From Myceligenerans pegani (GTDB lineage Bacteria; Actinomycetota; Actinomycetes; Actinomycetales; Cellulomonadaceae): a DNA stretch of 64,000 nucleotides. Positions 56,754 to 64,000 of the stretch are shown here, piece after piece (position 1 is the first letter of the stretch; each line of letters starts with the position of its first letter). Location of the stretch: contig NZ_JADBGR010000083.1 in NCBI RefSeq assembly GCF_014892515.1, positions 1-64,000 on the forward strand. The letters run 5' to 3'. The translations under genes were made by a program, and so were the position numbers. The notes under the pieces are model-generated. The model was not told where the DNA came from. It did not search any database and saw only the letters and a program-made list of their open reading frames with translations.

Positions 56754-56945
56754 TCACAGGCTGCGTGCGTCGGCCTCCAACAGCACGGGGATCCCGTCCC
56801 GGACCGGGTACGCGAGCGGGCGCACCGGATCGGTCGAGTGCAACTCGGGCTCCCCGACCGGACCCTCGCCGTCCACAAGAATGGCGCCGGTGACGGGGCA
56901 GCGCAGGATCTCACGCACCCAGGGGGGCAACCCCGTGCCGCTCAC
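56754..56945 (-). CDS. Trm112-like / UPF0434 small protein
   Basis: A 63-residue protein with the zinc-finger-like core WVREILRCPVTGAILV and tail LAYPVRDGIPVLLEADAR. Trm112-like proteins are small partners of methyltransferases or other enzymes, and in bacteria they sit next to manB or glycolipid genes. Only one Cys is visible in the core, so metal binding is not certain. GTG 56945 overlaps the manB stop by 4 bases (GTGA), so the pair is coupled. Confidence 0.85.
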   Translation of the reverse strand: MSGTGLPPWVREILRCPVTGAILVDGEGPVGEPELHSTDPVRPLAYPVRDGIPVLLEADARSL

Positions 56946-58414
56946 GCCTCCTGCTCCGGATCCTGCGCGCGCACGAGCGACAGCACGTCGTCGCGCACCT
57001 TCTCCATGATGTCGGCGTCCGCGGCCTCCACGTTGAGCCGCAGCAGCGGCTCGGTGTTCGAGGCGCGCAGGTTGAACCACCACTGCGGGTGGCCGTCCCA
57101 GTGGGACACCGTGAGCCCGTCCAGCTCGTCGACCTCGACCGAGCCCGCGCCCTCCTGCGTCACGTACGCCTCGTAGACACGCGCCCGTGCCGCCGGCACG
57201 TCCGTCACCCGCGAGTTGATCTCGCCCGACGCCACGTACGGCTCGTACATCTCACCCAGGGCGCTCAGCGGATGCTCCTGCGTGCCGAGTGCGGCGAGCA
57301 CGTGCATCGCGGCGAGCATGCCGGTGTCCGCGAAGAAGAAGTCGCGGAAGTAGTAGTGGGCGCTGTGCTCGCCGCCGAAGACGGCCTTGTGCTCGGCCAT
57401 CTGCGCCTTGATGAAGGAGTGGCCCACGCGCGTGCGGACGGTGGCGGCACCCGCCGCGGTGAGGAAGTCCGGCACCGCGCGGGAGGTGATGAGGTTGTGG
57501 ATCACGATCGAGTCGCGGCCCTCGGCCTTCTCCTTCTCCACCTCGCGCAGCCCCACCAGCGCCGTGATGGCCGACGGCGAGACCGGGGCGCCCTTCTCGT
57601 CCACGACGAAGCAGCGATCGGCGTCGCCGTCGAACGCGAGGCCGATGTCCGCCTGGTTCGCCACCACGGCGGCCTGCAGGTCCAGCAGGTTCTTGGGCTC
57701 GAGCGGGTTCGCCTCGTGGTTCGGGAAGGAGCCGTCCAGCTCGAAGTACAACGGCACGATCTCCAGCGGCAGCTCCGGCAGGCCGACGCCGGTGCCGAGC
57801 ACGGCCGGGACGGTGTGCCCGCCCATGCCGTTGCCGGCGTCGACCACCACCTTGAGCGACCGTACGCCGGACAGGTCGACGAGGCCGCGCAGGAAGGCCG
57901 CGTAGTCGCCGAGCATGTCGCGGTCCGTGACCGTGCCGGGCTCGGCGGCGGGCTCCGGAGCCTCGCCGTCCAGGTAGCGCTGGGCCAGCTCCCGGACCTC
58001 GGCCAGGCCGGTCTCCTGTCCGACGGGGGCGGCCCCGGCGCGGCACAGCTTGATGCCGTTGTACTCGGCCGGGTTGTGGCTCGCGGTGAACATCGCGCCG
58101 GGGAGGTCCAGCACGCCGGAGGCGTGGTAGAGGCCGTCGGTCGAGCACAGCCCGATGCGGACGACGTCGGCCCCGGCCGTGGTCAGTCCCTCGGCGAAGG
58201 CGGCGACGAGTTCGGGCCCGGAGTTCCGCATGTCGTGGCCGACGACGACGCCGGGGCGGGCCTCGTCGCTGCCGGTCCGCCCGTCCTGGGCGGGCAGCAC
58301 CACGACCCGCGCGAACGCCGCCCCGATGGCGCGCGCCACGTCGGGCGAGAGCTGGTCCGGCACGGTGCCGCGGACGTCGTAGGCCTTGATGATCTGGGTG
58401 AGGTCGATCGACAC
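56942..58414 (-). CDS. manB: Phosphomannomutase/phosphoglucomutase ManB
   Basis: A 490-residue alpha-D-phosphohexomutase converting mannose-6-phosphate to mannose-1-phosphate, the precursor of GDP-mannose. The phosphoserine loop is TASHNPAEYNGIKL, metal loop is AFDGDADRCFVVD, sugar loop GGEHSAHYYFRDFFF and phosphate loop RASNTEPLLRLNV. All four active-site loops are intact. GTG at 58414 follows a TACCCT box by 6 bases, suggesting a leaderless mRNA. It is followed by the overlapping Trm112-like gene. With manA it supplies mannose donors to the nearby glycosyltransferases. Confidence 0.96.
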   Translation of the reverse strand: MSIDLTQIIKAYDVRGTVPDQLSPDVARAIGAAFARVVVLPAQDGRTGSDEARPGVVVGHDMRNSGPELVAAFAEGLTTAGADVVRIGLCSTDGLYHASGVLDLPGAMFTASHNPAEYNGIKLCRAGAAPVGQETGLAEVRELAQRYLDGEAPEPAAEPGTVTDRDMLGDYAAFLRGLVDLSGVRSLKVVVDAGNGMGGHTVPAVLGTGVGLPELPLEIVPLYFELDGSFPNHEANPLEPKNLLDLQAAVVANQADIGLAFDGDADRCFVVDEKGAPVSPSAITALVGLREVEKEKAEGRDSIVIHNLITSRAVPDFLTAAGAATVRTRVGHSFIKAQMAEHKAVFGGEHSAHYYFRDFFFADTGMLAAMHVLAALGTQEHPLSALGEMYEPYVASGEINSRVTDVPAARARVYEAYVTQEGAGSVEVDELDGLTVSHWDGHPQWWFNLRASNTEPLLRLNVEAADADIMEKVRDDVLSLVRAQDPEQEA

Positions 58415-58420
58415 ATGGCA

Positions 58421-58426
58421 AGGGTA
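58421..58426 (-). promoter_or_regulatory. Putative -10 box TACCCT for manB
   Basis: TACCCT on the minus strand ends 6 bases before the manB GTG, with no ribosome binding site between. It fits the TANNNT pattern of a leaderless actinobacterial transcript. Confidence 0.4.
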
Positions 58427-58588
58427 CTGGTCGGGTAGACGTCATGCGGTCCGCGCGAAGGCGTCGTCGCGGAGCCCACCACTGTCATGCTCCCGCACGA
58501 CGAGGTGAGCCGTCGGCCTCGTGGCGCCGGCACGGCGTGCCGCTGGGTCGTTCTGATCGCGTCAGAGCGGTGATTGCCGTTCGGCTTG

Positions 58589-58735
58589 ATGACGACGGGG
58601 CACGCTCAGGTCGACGCGCTGCCGGCGTTGATACCAGCCGAACACGGACACGACGAAGGCTTCGACCGGCAGGCCGTGGAGGCCGCGCTCGGCCATCGAC
58701 TGCCCGCGGGCTACAAGGGTTCATGGGATGTACGG
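58589..58735 (+). pseudogene. Possible fragment of an SMI1/KNR4-like protein
   Basis: The 394-base gap 58415-58808 has no intact gene. In it, a short plus-strand reading frame contains FDRQAVEAALGHRLPAGYKGSWD, which resembles the LP-x-x-Y region of SMI1/KNR4 domains (immunity or regulatory folds). The similarity ends after about 50 residues and the frame runs on into sequence antisense to the next gene. It is most likely a decayed remnant, and chance similarity cannot be excluded. Confidence 0.3.
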
Positions 58736-58808
58736 CCCAGGCTCAATTACTGGCCTCAGCATCGATCTCCCCCGTGCGACCAGACGGCGATACGACACAT
58801 CGAACCAG

Positions 58809-59855
58809 TCAACCGTTGCGGCGGATCCAGAACTTCTGGTGGGTGTGGAACACCTGGTCCTGGCCGCTCCGGTCGAGCCGGTAGTAGGAGAGGTGGAGCC
58901 AGCCGTAGTGCCTGGCAAAGGCCCCGATCCGCTCGCCGCCCGCCCCGACCTCGAATGCAGCGTCTGCGGACGCGGCGGTGACCGTTTCCTCGCGACTCAT
59001 CGACGGGTCATCGGCGCAGGTGGCGCCGGCGTGATATCGGATCCCGTACGAACCGGACCAGAGCGCGACGTGCACCGCGCGGTGATCGTTGTGCGCGTAC
59101 ACGTGGCAGTCGTACTGACCTGTGTTCGAGAAGCCACCGAGAGCGTTGTGCACATCTTGCACCGGGAGGCCGAGCGCGTCACGCTCCGCCAGTGTGGTCC
59201 TGATCGCCCAGTCTGCCTCGGCGGCGGTGAGATCGCCGTCTCCCAGATCCCAGCTGACCACCGCGCCGCGCCCCTGCTGGTCCAACCAGACACGCGCCGT
59301 CCGCTGCGCCGCGGTGCAGACCTGCGTGCCGTTGTCGTCGCGGCACACGTCAACTCCTTCGGCCGGGAACGGCCCGATGTCACGCGATTCGCTCCAATCG
59401 CCGGGAACGCTCGGGTCATGCTCGGACATCGCAGTCAAGAAGCCCAGCATCGAGTTCATGCGGGCATCCGAGCACGACGTGGTCCACCTTCCCTGCGGAG
59501 TCGGCGTGGGGGGCACCTCGCCGAGTTCTTCCTGCAACCAATCGGCGGTCGTCTCAGGCCGACAGGCCCCCGTCTGCTCGCCCCTCGTGGTCACCAGGAA
59601 CACCTTGTAGTTGTCCGTCGACCCCTCGATGAGCGACCACATCTCGAACTCGTCATCTGGGTGCGGTGTCACCACCAGGCTCGTCTTCGATGGGCTCGCC
59701 GACTCCGAAGAGCCATCCATCGACGTCACGACGCCGCGGAACGATCCGTCAGGTGCGTCCGCCTGCGTTGGCACAGCCGTCGCCAGCGCTCCTGTGGCCA
59801 TCAGGCCCAGGCAGAGACCGCTGACAATGCCACGGCGTGGGAACTTACCAGGCAT
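58809..59855 (-). CDS. Secreted PIG-L family deacetylase-like protein
   Basis: A 348-residue exported protein. A signal peptide (RRGIVSGLCLGLMATGALATAVPTQA) leads to a PIG-L/LmbE fold with the zinc motif VVTPHPDDEFEMW and the distal HVYAHNDHRAVHVALW (HxxH). PIG-L enzymes remove N-acetyl groups from sugars such as GlcNAc. Being secreted, this one is more likely to deacetylate cell-wall glycans or polymer than mycothiol precursors, which are cytosolic. AAGGAG lies 8 bases before the ATG. It is flanked by manB and manA but on the opposite strand to manA. Confidence 0.85.
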   Translation of the reverse strand: MPGKFPRRGIVSGLCLGLMATGALATAVPTQADAPDGSFRGVVTSMDGSSESASPSKTSLVVTPHPDDEFEMWSLIEGSTDNYKVFLVTTRGEQTGACRPETTADWLQEELGEVPPTPTPQGRWTTSCSDARMNSMLGFLTAMSEHDPSVPGDWSESRDIGPFPAEGVDVCRDDNGTQVCTAAQRTARVWLDQQGRGAVVSWDLGDGDLTAAEADWAIRTTLAERDALGLPVQDVHNALGGFSNTGQYDCHVYAHNDHRAVHVALWSGSYGIRYHAGATCADDPSMSREETVTAASADAAFEVGAGGERIGAFARHYGWLHLSYYRLDRSGQDQVFHTHQKFWIRRNG

Positions 59856-60132
59856 GGCTTCTCCTTACAGGCTGTTTCGGCACCACACAGATCCTGGACC
59901 ATACTTACTCAATTCGGAGGAAATTACCCGATCAGCGGGTGAAGTCGAGGGACAGCGGCCAGCCATCAGCGACTTCTCCTGCGCACGACCACCACGCTTA
60001 TCGTGCCGCTACGACGATGCCGCATACAGCGCTGTGTCGTCCACCGCCACCCCGTCGTCGTCCGACCAGCCGTCACCTCCCCTCCTCAGCCCCGACACAC
60101 CCGTGTCCGCCACGCCCGATAAACTCGCCCGG
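59856..60132. promoter_or_regulatory. Divergent region PIG-L / manA with -10 TAAACT
   Basis: A 277-base gap. TAAACT (60120-60125) ends 7 bases before the manA GTG, fitting leaderless transcription. The stretch 59870-59950 is lower in GC, and on the minus strand carries TTGAGT and TAAGTA promoter-like elements upstream of the PIG-L gene. No coding sequence is supported, though a plus-strand open frame spans it. Confidence 0.4.
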
Positions 60133-61464
60133 GTGCGACCCACCGACGCCCCTCTCCGTCTGAGGAACACGGTCCAGACGTACGACTGGGGGGCCTACGA
60201 CGCCATCCCCCGTCTGCTCGGCGCCGAGCCGGACGGCACGCCGCACGCCGAGCTGTGGCTCGGCGCGCACCCGAGCGCCCCGTCGCGCGCCTACCCGGCC
60301 GGCGATCCCGCCGACCCGGCCTCCGGCGACGGCGCGCCCAGCCCTGCCGGCGCCCGCGACTCCGCCGGCCGCCCGGGCGATCCGGTGCCCTCGGGCGATC
60401 CGGTGGCCGACGACGGCGTCACCCTGCACGCCCTCATCCGCTCGGCCCCCGACGCCATGCTCGGCAAGCGCGTCGCCGACGAGTTCGGTCCGCGCCTGCC
60501 GTACCTGCTCAAGGTGCTGGCCGCGCGCCGCGCGCTCTCGCTCCAGGTCCACCCGAAGCCGCACACCGCACGCGAGGGCTTCAACCGCGAGAACCGGCTC
60601 GGTCTCCCGGCGGGATCGCCGAAGCGCTCCTTCCACGACGACCAGCACAAGCCCGAGATGCTCGTCGCGCTCACGCAGTTCGAAGGGCTCGCGGGCCTGC
60701 GCGGCACTCGCGCCGCGCTCAGCCTCCTGGACGGTCTCGGCGGCAAGCTGGTCGACGACGTCGTGGGCGCGCTCCGCGCCGACCGCTCGGCCACGGGGAT
60801 GCGGGCCGCGTTCGACGTGCTCATCCGGGCCCGGCAGGACACGGGCTGCCGGGCCGACATCGAGCGGACCGTCGACTCCGTCCGCGAGCGCCTGGCAGCG
60901 GGGTCCCCGTTCGAGCGCGCGGACCGTACCGTCGTGGATCTGGCGGATCAGCATCCCGGCGATCCGGGGGCGATCGCGTCGCTCCTGATGAACCGCTTCA
61001 CGCTGGAGCCCGGAGAGGCGTTGTTCACCCCGGCCGGCGAGCTGCACGCCTACCTGTCGGGGGTGGGTGTGGAGGTCATGGCGTCGTCGGACAACGTGTT
61101 GCGGGCGGGCTTGACGAGCAAGCTGGTCGACGCGACGGCGCTGGTGGAGTGCGCGTCGTTCGCGGCGCGGCCGCCGGTGCTGCCGGAGGTGGCGACGTCG
61201 GGCGGCCGGGGTCAGGTGCAGACGTACCGGGCGCCGGTCCCGGAGTTCGCGCTGACGCTGGCCGACGTCGACCCGAGTGAGAACGTCGAGCTACCCGACG
61301 ACGGCCCCCGGATCGTTCTCTGCCTCGATGGCGAGACGACCCTGACCTGCGGCAACGGCGCGACGACGCGACTGGCGCGGGGCGCCTCGGCCTTCGTCCC
61401 GGACGCGGCGGGCGCGCTGACGCTCACGGGCACGGGCCACGTCGTCTGCGCCTGGGTCCCGTAG
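60133..61464 (+). CDS. manA: Mannose-6-phosphate isomerase, class I
   Basis: A 443-residue zinc enzyme converting fructose-6-phosphate and mannose-6-phosphate. The entry LRNTVQTYDWGAYDAIPRLLG is typical. The zinc ligands are seen in LSLQVHPKPHTAREGF and DDQHKPEMLVAL, with TPAGELHAYLSGVGVEVMASSDNVLRAGLTSKLVD carrying the last His and the substrate Arg. A Pro/Ala/Gly/Asp-rich insertion (about residues 48-90) interrupts the catalytic domain between AYPAG and VTLHALI. GTG 60133 is chosen because it fits the family N-terminus and the TAAACT box; a frame open to 59611 is not supported. Confidence 0.95.
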   Translation: MRPTDAPLRLRNTVQTYDWGAYDAIPRLLGAEPDGTPHAELWLGAHPSAPSRAYPAGDPADPASGDGAPSPAGARDSAGRPGDPVPSGDPVADDGVTLHALIRSAPDAMLGKRVADEFGPRLPYLLKVLAARRALSLQVHPKPHTAREGFNRENRLGLPAGSPKRSFHDDQHKPEMLVALTQFEGLAGLRGTRAALSLLDGLGGKLVDDVVGALRADRSATGMRAAFDVLIRARQDTGCRADIERTVDSVRERLAAGSPFERADRTVVDLADQHPGDPGAIASLLMNRFTLEPGEALFTPAGELHAYLSGVGVEVMASSDNVLRAGLTSKLVDATALVECASFAARPPVLPEVATSGGRGQVQTYRAPVPEFALTLADVDPSENVELPDDGPRIVLCLDGETTLTCGNGATTRLARGASAFVPDAAGALTLTGTGHVVCAWVP

Positions 61465-61493
61465 GCCGCCGCGCAGGTCGGCGCCCGGGCGCA

Positions 61494-61557
61494 TGGTCGG
61501 TCCTTGCGTGAGCGAGCGATCGTTCGATCTGCCGATCATTCACGGGACGACCGACCA
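61494..61557. terminator. Imperfect inverted repeat between convergent genes
   Basis: TGGTCGGTC at 61494-61502 pairs with GACCGACCA at 61549-61557, and CGTGA at 61507-61511 pairs with TCACG at 61540-61544. The long imperfect stem lies in the 102-base gap between manA and the DUF3499 gene and may stop both transcripts. Confidence 0.5.
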
Positions 61558-61566
61558 GCGGCCCGC

Positions 61567-61941
61567 CTACTCCTCCGCGCGCAGCACCCTCAGGTGGCCG
61601 CGGCGGGCCGTCTCCGTGACGCCCGGTTCGGTCGGCGTCTCCTTCGCGTCCTCCGTCGGCCTGCGCGGACGGCCGGCCTCGCGGACGGCGTCGGCCAGCG
61701 CGGACAGGTCGTCGGGCGACGGCGCGGGCTCCGCGGGGAACTCCGGGACGAGCCGGACCACCTCCCAGCCGCGGGGCGCGGTCAGGCCCTCGGCGTGCTC
61801 GGAGCACAGGTCGTAGCTATGGGGCTCGGCGAGGTGCGCGAGCGGACCCAGCACCGCCGTCGAGTCCGCGTACACATACGTGAGCGTCGCGACCGCTGCG
61901 TTGGTGCATGCGGACCTCGAGCACTGTCTCACCGATCTCAC
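61567..61941 (-). CDS. DUF3499 family protein
   Basis: A 124-residue protein with the conserved start RQCSRSACTNAAVATLTYVYADSTAVLGPLA and EPHSYDLCSEHAEGLTAPRGWEVVRLVP. The paired cysteines (CSRSAC and DLCSEH) could bind zinc. The domain is almost limited to Actinobacteria and is usually near manA or metallopeptidase genes. The rest is an acidic disordered tail. GTG at 61941 is used; GTG 61932 is also possible. Function unknown. Confidence 0.9.
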   Translation of the reverse strand: MRSVRQCSRSACTNAAVATLTYVYADSTAVLGPLAHLAEPHSYDLCSEHAEGLTAPRGWEVVRLVPEFPAEPAPSPDDLSALADAVREAGRPRRPTEDAKETPTEPGVTETARRGHLRVLRAEE

Positions 61942-62111
61942 CCGCTGAGGGTACGCCGCTGACCGGGAGCAATGTCACGAACACGCCGAGCCGGTCCGGC
62001 CGATGTGCCGAACACAGCACCTCCACAGCGCCCACCGGCCCGGTGCTCCCCGCTCCCCCGGCCGCTCAGTACCATGGAAGCGCCCCAGCCCCGAGGCGGA
62101 AGTCCCTCCCC

Positions 62112-63353
62112 ATGAAGCTGTTCGTGCAGATTCCCTGCCTCAACGAGGCGGAGACGCTCCCGCTCGTGCTCGCCACGATCCCCCGCGAGATCCCGGGGAT
62201 CGACGAGGTCGAGATCCTGGTCATCGACGACGGGTCCACCGACGGCACGGTGGAGGTGGCGCGCCGCCTCGGCGTGCGGCACTTCGTGCACCACGCCCGC
62301 ACCATGGGCCTGGCCCGGTCCTTCCGTGACGGCATCGACTACGCGCTGCGCCACGGTGCCGACATCGTCGTGAACACCGACGGCGACAACCAGTACCCGC
62401 AGGAGCGCATCGGCGACCTGGTCGCGCCGGTGGTCAGCGGCGAGGCGGACATCGCGATCGCCGACCGGCAGACCGCCACGATCGAGCACTTCTCCCCGCT
62501 GAAGAAGGCGCTGCAGAAGGTGGGCAGCGAGGTGGTCAACTTCGCCGCCGAGACCGACCTGCCCGACGCCGCCAGCGGGTTCCGCGCCTACTCCCGCGCG
62601 TCGCTGATGCGCCTGAACGTGGTCACGCAGTTCAGCTACTGCATGGAGACGATCATCCAGGCCGGCAACAAGCGCCTGCGGATCGCGAGCGTCCCGGTCA
62701 CCACGAACCCGAAGACCCGCGAGTCGCGCCTGTTCTCCAGCATGTGGCAGCACATCCGCAAGTCGGGCCAGGCGATCACGCGGTCGTACCTGATGTACAA
62801 GCCGCACACGGTGTTCGTGACGCTCGGGGTCATCTTCGGCCTGGGCTGCCTGATCCCGTTCGGCCGGTACCTGGTGCTGCTGATGCTCGGCCAGGCGGGC
62901 CAGCACATCCAGTCCCTGATCCTGGGCTCGTCGATGCTGGTGGGGGCGCTGCTCTCGTTCGCGCTGCTGGTGATCGCGGACCTGCAGAAGACGAACCGCA
63001 CACTGATGGAGGACACGCTGGAGCGCCTCAAGGAGGTCCAGTACGGACGTGTCGCGGGGACGACGACGGAGGCGGGGCCGGGTGCGGCAGCTGCTTCGGC
63101 GTCCGGTTCGCACGCGGGAGAGGTGGCATCCTCCGAGCGGGATGTGGCGGATGCGTCGGCCGGAACCGCCGTGCCGGACGAACCGTCCGCGAACGGCGAG
63201 CCCGACACCGGCCGCCCGACCCCGCCGGGCGACGGCGCGGGCGCATCGACCGGGGCCCGGCCGGGCAGGCGTCCCGCCCTCAAGGCCGGGCGATCCGAGG
63301 TGCTCCGCGACACGGCCGGCGGCCGCGCCGAGGAACCGGCGGGTCTGTCGTGA
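62112..63353 (+). CDS. Family 2 glycosyltransferase, dolichyl-phosphate-mannose synthase-like, with membrane domain
   Basis: A 413-residue GT2. Donor site IPCLNEAETLPLVLATI, DDGSTDGTVEVARRLG, and metal motif NTDGDNQYP. Acceptor block DLPDAASGFRAYSRASLMRLN and EMSYC-like FSYCMETIIQAGNKRLRI. Two hydrophobic helices (TVFVTLGVIFGLGCLIPFG and LILGSSMLVGALLSFALLVIA) follow, so it is membrane bound and may charge a polyprenyl phosphate or add a sugar to a lipid carrier. The last 90 residues are disordered Ala/Gly/Pro/Asp-rich. The ATG lies 170 bases downstream of the DUF3499 gene start; its stop overlaps the next start (GTGA). Confidence 0.9.
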   Translation: MKLFVQIPCLNEAETLPLVLATIPREIPGIDEVEILVIDDGSTDGTVEVARRLGVRHFVHHARTMGLARSFRDGIDYALRHGADIVVNTDGDNQYPQERIGDLVAPVVSGEADIAIADRQTATIEHFSPLKKALQKVGSEVVNFAAETDLPDAASGFRAYSRASLMRLNVVTQFSYCMETIIQAGNKRLRIASVPVTTNPKTRESRLFSSMWQHIRKSGQAITRSYLMYKPHTVFVTLGVIFGLGCLIPFGRYLVLLMLGQAGQHIQSLILGSSMLVGALLSFALLVIADLQKTNRTLMEDTLERLKEVQYGRVAGTTTEAGPGAAAASASGSHAGEVASSERDVADASAGTAVPDEPSANGEPDTGRPTPPGDGAGASTGARPGRRPALKAGRSEVLRDTAGGRAEEPAGLS

Positions 63354-64000
63354 TCCTGACGTTCGGCACGTACGACGCCGAACGCCACCCCCGCGTCGCC
63401 GTCCTCGTCGCCGGCCTGCGCGCCCACGGGGCCGAGGTCACGGAGCTGAACCGCCCGCTCGGGTTCTCCACCGCCGAGCGGGTGCGCATGCTGCAGCAGC
63501 CGTGGCGACTGCCGCTCCTGGTGGTCCGCCTGCTGGCGTGCTGGGCGGGACTCGTGGCCGGCGTGGTGCGGCTGCGCCGCACCCGCGGGCGTCCCGACGC
63601 CGTGCTCGTGGGCTACATGGGGCACTTCGACGTGGTCCTGGCGCGGATGTTGTTCCCCCGGTCCGTCATCCTCCTCGACCACCTGATCTTCGCCGGGGAC
63701 ACGGCCGCCGACCGCGGCGCCGCCGGCCTGCGCGTGCGGCTCCTGAACGCGCTGGACCGCGTGGCGACGGGCTGCGCGGACGTGGTGATCACGGACACGG
63801 ACGAGCACCGCGCCATGCTCCCGGACCGGTCCAAAGGCGTCACGGTCCTGGTGGGCGCCCCGACCGCGTGGTTCGACGCGTCGGCCGGCGGAGCCGCGGC
63901 GGACCGCAGCCTGCGGGTCGTCTTCTTCGGGTTGTACACGCCGCTCCAGGGGACCCGGGTGATCGCCGAGGCGGTCCGGGACGCCGTCGCCTCCGGGGCG
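63350..64000 (+). CDS. Family 4-like glycosyltransferase (C-terminal part outside window)
   Basis: The first 217 residues of a GT-B glycosyltransferase are visible, read from GTG 63350, which overlaps the preceding stop by 4 bases. Start MILTFGTYDAERHPRVAVLV and VLVGYMGHFDVVLARMLFP are typical of the N-terminal acceptor half, and the beginning of the C-terminal donor half is seen at LRVVFFGLYTPLQGTRVI. The donor-binding E-x7-E region lies beyond the window. It is coupled to the GT2 upstream. Confidence 0.85.
   Translation, partial: MILTFGTYDAERHPRVAVLVAGLRAHGAEVTELNRPLGFSTAERVRMLQQPWRLPLLVVRLLACWAGLVAGVVRLRRTRGRPDAVLVGYMGHFDVVLARMLFPRSVILLDHLIFAGDTAADRGAAGLRVRLLNALDRVATGCADVVITDTDEHRAMLPDRSKGVTVLVGAPTAWFDASAGGAAADRSLRVVFFGLYTPLQGTRVIAEAVRDAVASGA

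Noticed and set aside
58809-59855. PIG-L gene as the mycothiol deacetylase MshB
   Set aside because: The signal peptide places it outside the cytoplasm, where mycothiol is not made.
59611-60132. A longer start for manA
   Set aside because: The extension covers the divergent promoter region and the PIG-L N-terminus in antisense, and the family N-terminus begins at 60133.

Overview
The window is chromosomal DNA from a high-GC actinobacterium. The secA, comF-like, hpf, mtrA-mtrB-lpqB neighbourhood, the DUF3499 gene next to manA/manB, and the very GC-rich, GTG-rich coding style point to Micrococcales. Promicromonosporaceae or a relative fits best, but this is inference and no genus can be named. 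Genes are cut at both ends (secA at the left, a family-4 glycosyltransferase at the right). I see no tRNA, rRNA, IS element, CRISPR array or prophage.

Layout. (1) 1-10.6 kb is a conserved core: secA (minus), a CPA2 cation/proton antiporter, a ComF-like phosphoribosyltransferase, hibernation factor hpf, and the overlapping mtrA-mtrB-lpqB operon. (2) 10.6-18.4 kb is a MoxR-type operon (GPDPase-membrane-like protein, DUF4129, DUF4350, MoxR ATPase, DUF58) with an RDD protein upstream and a divergent SpoIIM-family gene. (3) 18.5-22.4 kb carries a gamma-glutamyltransferase and a secreted subtilisin-like protease, closed by a strong hairpin. (4) 22.5-29.2 kb makes activated sulfate: cysQ-cysD-cysN with a TupA-like ATP-grasp gene downstream, and divergently a TauE/SafE permease followed by cysC. 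(5) 29.3-56.7 kb is a large surface-glycopolymer locus: a minus-strand operon with many glycosyltransferases, two pyruvyltransferase fusion proteins and a Wzm/Wzt-type ABC exporter, then a plus-strand series with two copies of a pyruvyltransferase-GT4-GT2 cassette, two acyltransferase-3/SGNH proteins and a sulfotransferase-like protein. (6) 56.7-64 kb holds precursor genes manB and manA, a secreted PIG-L deacetylase, a Trm112-like protein, DUF3499 and further glycosyltransferases.

How it fits together. CysDN plus CysC would make PAPS, TauE/SafE may move sulfate or a related sulfur anion, and CysQ would remove the PAP left after sulfotransfer. No PAPS reductase or sulfite reductase is present, while a sulfotransferase-like gene lies in the polysaccharide block. 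ManA/ManB make mannose phosphates, the glycosyltransferases build a polymer, Wzm/Wzt export it, and pyruvyl, acyl, sulfate and perhaps amino-acyl groups decorate it. The best candidate for something undescribed is this combined locus for a sulfated, multiply pyruvylated and acylated wall glycopolymer, with cassette duplication and an exporter ATPase carrying a six-fold 15-residue repeat tail.

Several starts (antiporter, GGT, first acyltransferase, manB, manA) lie 6-8 bases after a TANNNT box, suggesting leaderless mRNAs.
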